Assembly (NCBI GenBank): GCA_016208525.1
Contig: JACQYJ010000142.1
Location: forward strand, 1-9,174
DNA: 9,174 nt
Direction of reading: 5' to 3'
Source: Deltaproteobacteria bacterium
GTDB lineage: Bacteria; Desulfobacterota; JAENJC01
The notes under the pieces were generated by a model. The model ran no database searches, was not told the DNA's origin, and saw only the letters and a program-made list of their open reading frames with translations. The translations under genes were made by a program, and so were the position numbers. Below, piece after piece: positions 5,529 through 9,174 of the stretch; the stretch's first letter is position 1, and every line of letters starts with the position of its first letter.

Positions 5529-8066
5529 TTATCCCGCCTTGCGGGTTTTGGCTTTCGTTTTTCCCTTTGCGCCTACGGCTCTTGCCCCCGAAGGTTTTGC
5601 TCGTGGGTTGTTTTTTTTCTTTTCTTCTTTTAATCCCGCTATGAAAAGGCATTCATCCAGCGTAATATCCTCCGGCTTTGCGCCCGTAGGGATGCGGAAG
5701 AATTTTTTTCCGGCCTGAATGGACGGTCCGTATCTGCCGTTCACCACGCGCACTCGCGCACCCGCGTCCCACGATTGGATTATCTTCTCCTGCTCCTTTT
5801 TCTCCTTTGCCATTGCCAGTTCAATGGCGCGATCCAGAGTTACTCCAAACGGGTCTTCGTCTTTTTTCAATGACGCAAAGATGTTCTTATATTTCACATA
5901 GGGGCCGAATCTCCCCTTTGCCACGCTGATGTCTTCACCATGAAACTTGCCCAATACCTTCGGTAGGCGGGGGCCGTCTAAAATTTCTTTCACCCTCTCA
6001 AGCGAAATTGTGTAAGGGTCTTCGCCTTTCGGGAGCGGCACGTACCCGTCCTGATATTTTATGTATGGGCCGAAGCGGCCGATGTTCACGATCACCTCAT
6101 CGCCTTCATGCGCGCCGATGTCGCGGGGAAGTTTGAATAGCTCCATGGCCTGTTCAAAGGTGATGGCATCCATGCGCTGATCCTTGCGGAGCGAGGCGTA
6201 GCGCGGTTTTTCCTCGTCATCAGGGCGCCCGATCTGAACTATGGGCCCGAACTTTCCGAGCCGCACGATAAGCTGTTTTCCTGTGGCCGGGTCTTTGCCG
6301 AGCAGACGTTCGCCGCTTTGTCTTGCGGATGTCCCGGCAGTAAGCTCCACAGTTTTATGAAAGGGTTTATAAAAATCCGCAAGCATTTTCGTCCACACGA
6401 GTTTCCCTTCGGCAATTTCGTCAAACTCCTCCTCCACCTTTGCCGTAAAATTGAAATCCATAATGTCCATAAAACTGTTCATCAGAAAATCGTTTACCAC
6501 CATGCCGATGTCCGTTGGAAAGAGTTTTGATTTTTCTGCGCCGGTGTCTTCGGATTTGATTTCTTCCGTGATCTGTTTGTCTTTGAGACTGAGACAACTG
6601 AAATTCCTTTTTATCCCTTCGCGGTCTTCCTTGAGCACATAATTTCTCTTTTGAATGGTGGAGATGGTAGGGGCATAAGTAGAAGGTCGTCCGATGCCGA
6701 GTTCCTCCAATTTGCGCACCAAAGTGGCTTCGGTGTATCGCGGCGGGTGATGGGTGAACCGCTCTGTGGCAATTATTTCTCTGCGTGAAAGTTTTTCGCC
6801 TATTTTCAAAGGAGGCAGGATGCCTTCGGCATTTTCCTCGTCTTCCTCGTCTTTTCCTTCAAGATACACTTTCAGAAATCCCTCGAACTTCAGCACCTCG
6901 CCTTGCGCAATGAACTTTTCTTCTGTTGTTGATACGTTGATGGTCGCCGTGGTCTTCTCCAGCAGCGCATCGCTCATCTGCGAGGCAATCGTCCTTTTCC
7001 AGATCAGATCGTAGATGCGCTGCGCCTGCGCGTCGCCGGTAATTGTTTGGGCGCCGAGGTCGGACGGGCGGATGGCCTCGTGCGCCTCCTGCGCGCCTTT
7101 GCTCTTTGTTTTATAACGGCGGATATTCACAAATTCCTTGCCGTATAATTGTTCAACAGCTTTCTTCGCCTGATCCAGCGCCGTGTCGGAGAGATTCACC
7201 GAATCCGTTCTCATGTAGGTTATCTTTCCGTCCTCGTAAAGCCCCTGCGCTATCCTCATGGTCTGCGCAACCGAGTATCCGAATTTTCTTGACGCCTCCT
7301 GCTGGAGCGTTGAAGTGGTAAACGGCGCGGACGGAGATTTCTTCGCGGGCTTTGTCTCGACGGCTGTGATTGAAAATTCCGCGTTCTTGCATTTTTCCAA
7401 AAATGCCTTTGCCTCTTCTTTGGTGGAAAACCTTTTCGGCAGTTCGGCCTTTACGATCTCGTTTTTATCGTTCAGAAAAACCGCCGACACTTTATATGAC
7501 GAAACGGACTTAAAATTTTGTATCTCCCTTTCCCGCTCAACGATGAGGCGCACGGCAACGCTCTGCACCCTTCCTGCGGAGAGCGCGGGTTTCACCTTCC
7601 TCCAAAGTATGGGCGAAATCTCGTAGCCGACCAGCCTGTCCAAAACCCTGCGAGCCTGCTGCGCATCCACCAGATTTTTATCAATCGTCCTCGGATGTTC
7701 AATCGCATTTTTAATCGCCTCTTTGGTGATCTCAGAATAGGTGATGCGCTCCGTTCTTTTCGGGTCAAGCGCCAGCGCCTCGGACAGATGCCACGCAATG
7801 GCCTCGCCTTCGCGGTCTTCGTCTGTTGCGAGCCAGACCGTGTCAGCGGACTTGGCAAGCTTCTTCAGTTCAGCGATCACTTTTTTCTTCTCCGCGGGAA
7901 CTTCATACTTGGGCTGGAAATTGTTGTTCACATCCACTCCAAGTTCTCCCTCCACCAAATCGCGGACATGACCAACAGACGCCTTGACAACATAGTCCTT
8001 GCCGAGGTACTTGCTTATGGTCTTGGCCTTGGCCGGAGATTCCACAACTATCAATGACTTTGACAT
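5529..8066 (-). CDS. topA: DNA topoisomerase I (type IA)
   Basis: 845 residues. It relaxes negatively supercoiled DNA by nicking one strand through a 5'-phosphotyrosine. The Toprim domain opens with IVVESPAKAKTISKYLG (6-22; Glu9) and carries TDEDREG (81-87; metal-binding Asp82, Asp84, Glu86). SAGRVQSVAVRLIVERE (163-179) follows, and catalytic Tyr284 lies in ITYMRTDS (282-289). EAHEAIRPS (327-335) and GIGRPSTYAPTI (457-468) are further family motifs. The C-terminal part has four repeats, each with G-[KR]-[FY]-G-P (604-608, 663-667, 719-723, 777-781), and a basic tail rich in Lys and Ala. No zinc-finger cysteines are present. ATG 8066 has AGGAG three bases upstream. It follows smg by 88 bp in the same direction, so the two are probably co-transcribed. 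Confidence 0.97.
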   Translation of the reverse strand: MSKSLIVVESPAKAKTISKYLGKDYVVKASVGHVRDLVEGELGVDVNNNFQPKYEVPAEKKKVIAELKKLAKSADTVWLATDEDREGEAIAWHLSEALALDPKRTERITYSEITKEAIKNAIEHPRTIDKNLVDAQQARRVLDRLVGYEISPILWRKVKPALSAGRVQSVAVRLIVEREREIQNFKSVSSYKVSAVFLNDKNEIVKAELPKRFSTKEEAKAFLEKCKNAEFSITAVETKPAKKSPSAPFTTSTLQQEASRKFGYSVAQTMRIAQGLYEDGKITYMRTDSVNLSDTALDQAKKAVEQLYGKEFVNIRRYKTKSKGAQEAHEAIRPSDLGAQTITGDAQAQRIYDLIWKRTIASQMSDALLEKTTATINVSTTEEKFIAQGEVLKFEGFLKVYLEGKDEEDEENAEGILPPLKIGEKLSRREIIATERFTHHPPRYTEATLVRKLEELGIGRPSTYAPTISTIQKRNYVLKEDREGIKRNFSCLSLKDKQITEEIKSEDTGAEKSKLFPTDIGMVVNDFLMNSFMDIMDFNFTAKVEEEFDEIAEGKLVWTKMLADFYKPFHKTVELTAGTSARQSGERLLGKDPATGKQLIVRLGKFGPIVQIGRPDDEEKPRYASLRKDQRMDAITFEQAMELFKLPRDIGAHEGDEVIVNIGRFGPYIKYQDGYVPLPKGEDPYTISLERVKEILDGPRLPKVLGKFHGEDISVAKGRFGPYVKYKNIFASLKKDEDPFGVTLDRAIELAMAKEKKEQEKIIQSWDAGARVRVVNGRYGPSIQAGKKFFRIPTGAKPEDITLDECLFIAGLKEEKKKNNPRAKPSGARAVGAKGKTKAKTRKAG

Positions 8067-8091
8067 AGGCTCCTAAAATAAAAGTAGATTG

Positions 8092-8149
8092 AGGTCAAGG
8101 TTAAGGATTAAAACAAGACATAGGTCTTTCTCAACCTTAGCCTTAACCT
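8092..8149. repeat. Hairpin between smg and topA
   Basis: AGGTCAAGGTTAAGG (8092-8106) and CCTTAGCCTTAACCT (8135-8149) are inverted repeats matching at 13 of 15 positions, with a 28-base loop. No T tract follows on the minus strand, so it is not an obvious terminator. It may be a repeat or an RNA element that sets the ratio of the two genes. Confidence 0.6.
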
Positions 8150-8154
8150 GCTTT

Positions 8155-8631
8155 TTAATGGTATATCTTTTCCCATCTGTCGTTAATTATATCTGTAATA
8201 TCAGACTTCCACTGTCCAGGGGAATGGTCGAAGATAAGCATAGCAGTTATACCCTTTATATCATCCATGCCTATATCGTCCTCTGCAGCCAGCATGGCCA
8301 TCTCTATGATCTCTTCCTGGAGGTCGGCGTCTATTAATCCCATCTCCTTCAGGCGGATCAGGAAGCCGTAAGCCTCCTCATTTATCTTGAGCGATTCCGT
8401 CGTATTAAGCACCCTGTTCCTGTAAAAATCTCCGTTGCAGTCCTTTATGGCCATACAGAGGTCGCCGTTTAAGGTCAGACCTTTAAGCCATGCGCATGCC
8501 TCTTCTATCTCATCCGCTGAAAATCCCTCGTTTAACAGCCATTTTAAGCCCGAACTGCCGTCTGCTGAAACCCTCCTGCCTGATATATTTGCAGCCAACA
8601 TCCTCAGTATCTTCAATCTGCTTCCTGCCAA
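8155..8631 (-). CDS. smg: Smg-family protein (DUF494)
   Basis: 158 residues. Two features match the Smg/DUF494 family: the N-terminal block with LKWLLNEGFSADEIEEACAW ending in L-K-G-L, and the C-terminal block EEAYGFLIRLKEMGLIDADL then QEEIIEMAMLAAEDDIGMDD and IKGITAMLIF. The family is an acidic, mostly helical cytoplasmic protein of unproven biochemical function, typically coded between dprA (smf) and a topA-type gene. Here topA indeed follows, which supports the call. The start is TTG 8631: a consensus AGGAGGT (8642-8636) stands four bases upstream, whereas the first ATG (8601) is over 30 bases from it. Its promoter is not obvious; the DNA upstream is repeats. Confidence 0.85.
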   Translation of the reverse strand: MAGSRLKILRMLAANISGRRVSADGSSGLKWLLNEGFSADEIEEACAWLKGLTLNGDLCMAIKDCNGDFYRNRVLNTTESLKINEEAYGFLIRLKEMGLIDADLQEEIIEMAMLAAEDDIGMDDIKGITAMLIFDHSPGQWKSDITDIINDRWEKIYH

Positions 8632-8635
8632 TTCA

Positions 8636-8642
8636 ACCTCCT
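8636..8642 (-). promoter_or_regulatory. Shine-Dalgarno that sets the TTG start of smg
   Basis: AGGAGGT on the minus strand, four bases before TTG 8631. The geometry is identical to that of the lipoprotein gene at 2251-2257, so TTG rather than the internal ATG 8601 is the likely start. Confidence 0.8.
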
Positions 8643-8652
8643 AAAATTCATT

Positions 8653-8714
8653 AGGCTAAAAGGCCAAAAGGTTAAGAAATTAAAGCCATTCTTCACCTCT
8701 TCACCTTTTAGCCT
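8653..8714. repeat. Hairpin upstream of smg
   Basis: AGGCTAAAAGGCC.. (8653-8678) and its partner ending CACCTTTTAGCCT (8689-8714) match at 22 of 26 positions, with a 10-base loop. The motif (AGG, TTAAG and CTAAAAGG units) resembles the hairpin between smg and topA. It lies in the presumed leader of smg; no T tract follows on the minus strand. Confidence 0.65.
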
Positions 8715-8794
8715 GTTTACCTTTATACCTGAATCCTGCAATCGAACCACAGAGCAACGGAGGAAACCCTTTAATACCAAAAGAAAAACCTTCT

Positions 8795-9000
8795 GAGGCA
8801 ATTGCAAAACTATTTGAACAGCAGTTTTGTCATTTCGACCAGCGGGAGTTAACTTCAGCCGGGGATTTTTTTATCCCGTAGAAACAGGTCTTCAGACCTG
8901 TTAACATGGCTGAAGCCATGTTTCTACAACTCACGTCTCACATCTCACGTTTCTACGACTCCGTTCGGAATGACACAAAAGAGGACTTTTGCAAGAGGCT
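8795..9000. mobile_element. 206-bp MITE-like insertion with a 5-bp target duplication
   Basis: It begins GAGGCAATTGCAAAACT and ends GACTTTTGCAAGAGGCT; the ends share TTGCAAAA in inverted orientation within an imperfect terminal repeat. CTTCT is present on both sides (8790-8794 and 9001-9005) but only once in copy 1, the mark of insertion. Inside are the arms GTCATTTCGACC (8829-8840) and GTTCGGAATGAC (8963-8974), also seen near 2304-2357, and a 50-bp palindrome. There is no transposase frame, so it would have needed one in trans. Confidence 0.7.
8878..8927. repeat. 50-bp double palindrome inside the insertion
   Basis: GTAGAAACA (8878-8886) and TGTTTCTAC (8919-8927) close the unit. Between them lie two 18-bp near-palindromes, ACAGGTCTTCAGACCTGT (8884-8901) and ACATGGCTGAAGCCATGT (8904-8921), so it could fold either as one long stem or as two side-by-side hairpins. 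Confidence 0.8.
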
Positions 9001-9174
9001 CTTCTTTTAAATCTTTTCTCTGTGCACTCAAAAGGTGACTTTTAAAAGCCCGGTAATTTTTAAATCTAAAGCATGAGAACACAGAGAAGTAAAGGGTTTA
9101 AAAAGGTTCTTATACTCAAAATTTATCTCTGTGCCCTGTGGTTTGCAGTTTTCAGGTTATATATTTTTTACAAA

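Larger units (their letters stand above)
8728..9151. repeat. Dispersed repeat, copy 2, split by an insertion
   Basis: It matches copy 1 (5221-5439) from CCTGAATCCTGCAATCGAAC at the left to CCTGTGGTTTGCAGTTT at the right. The match breaks after AAAAACCTTCT (8794) and resumes at CTTCTTTTAAATC (9001). Outside the insertion the copies differ by scattered substitutions and small indels and by the inner palindrome of copy 1. No coding sequence is supported in 8632-9174. Confidence 0.8.

Noticed and set aside
5532..5550. GC-rich hairpin CCCGC-CTT-GCGGG followed by TTTT on plus, a possible terminator
   Set aside because: It is the coding end of topA, and no plus-strand gene runs into it; on the minus strand there is no T tract.
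7518..8057. Long plus-strand frame opposite topA
   Set aside because: It is antisense to the highly conserved Toprim and active-site region and has no ribosome binding site; the topA strand explains it.
8613..8807. Open frame of 64 codons on minus
   Set aside because: It covers the hairpin and repeat upstream of smg and overlaps its start; no coding signal.
8632..9174. CRISPR array or small RNA gene among the repeats
   Set aside because: The repeats are inverted and nested, not regularly spaced direct repeats, and no terminator or promoter pair marks an RNA gene.

Overview
The window reads as chromosomal DNA of a Gram-negative bacterium. It contains a housekeeping block (smg-type DUF494 gene, topA, two methyltransferases, a DciA-type DUF721 gene) and a decayed accessory region with a CARDB-repeat lipoprotein gene and a caspase remnant. 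The gene content and the many palindromic intergenic repeats would suit an environmental lineage such as Nitrospirota or the former Deltaproteobacteria. That placement is an impression, not something the sequence proves. No rRNA, tRNA, CRISPR array or transposase gene was seen.

Layout, left to right. 1-2246 (minus): a lipoprotein gene with a lipobox, an unrecognised N-terminal domain and a series of CARDB-like beta repeats. One in-frame TAA at 489-491 splits it; the same frame then stays open, with the same repeat style, to the window edge. 2247-2569: palindromic repeats. 2570-about 2811 (minus): C-terminal remnant of a caspase-family (peptidase C14) gene, cut at its 5' side by a small inverted-repeat element (2812-2930). 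2990-3711 (plus): a three-helix membrane protein and a DUF721/DciA-like protein, overlapping by ATGA. 3669-5160 (minus): a tRNA1(Val)-A37 N6-methyltransferase-like gene (trmN6) preceded by a class I SAM methyltransferase gene, overlapping by 8 bp. trmN6 and the DUF721 gene overlap tail to tail by 43 bp.

5161-5528: no gene; three inverted-repeat structures nested inside one another. 5529-8066 (minus): topA, a full-length type IA topoisomerase without zinc fingers, carrying four C-terminal repeats and a basic tail. 8155-8631 (minus): smg/DUF494, starting at TTG. The order smg-topA matches the common dprA-smg-topA neighbourhood; dprA would lie beyond the window or beyond the repeats. 8632-9174: no gene; a second copy of the 5221-5439 repeat, split by a 206-bp element flanked by a 5-bp duplication.

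Most of the new interest is in repeat biology and decay: nested small inverted-repeat elements, one with a datable insertion order, and a lipoprotein gene that looks chimeric in base composition, carries a premature stop, and lies beside a caspase fragment that may be the remains of a neighbouring paralogue. No convincing new defence or biosynthetic system is visible.
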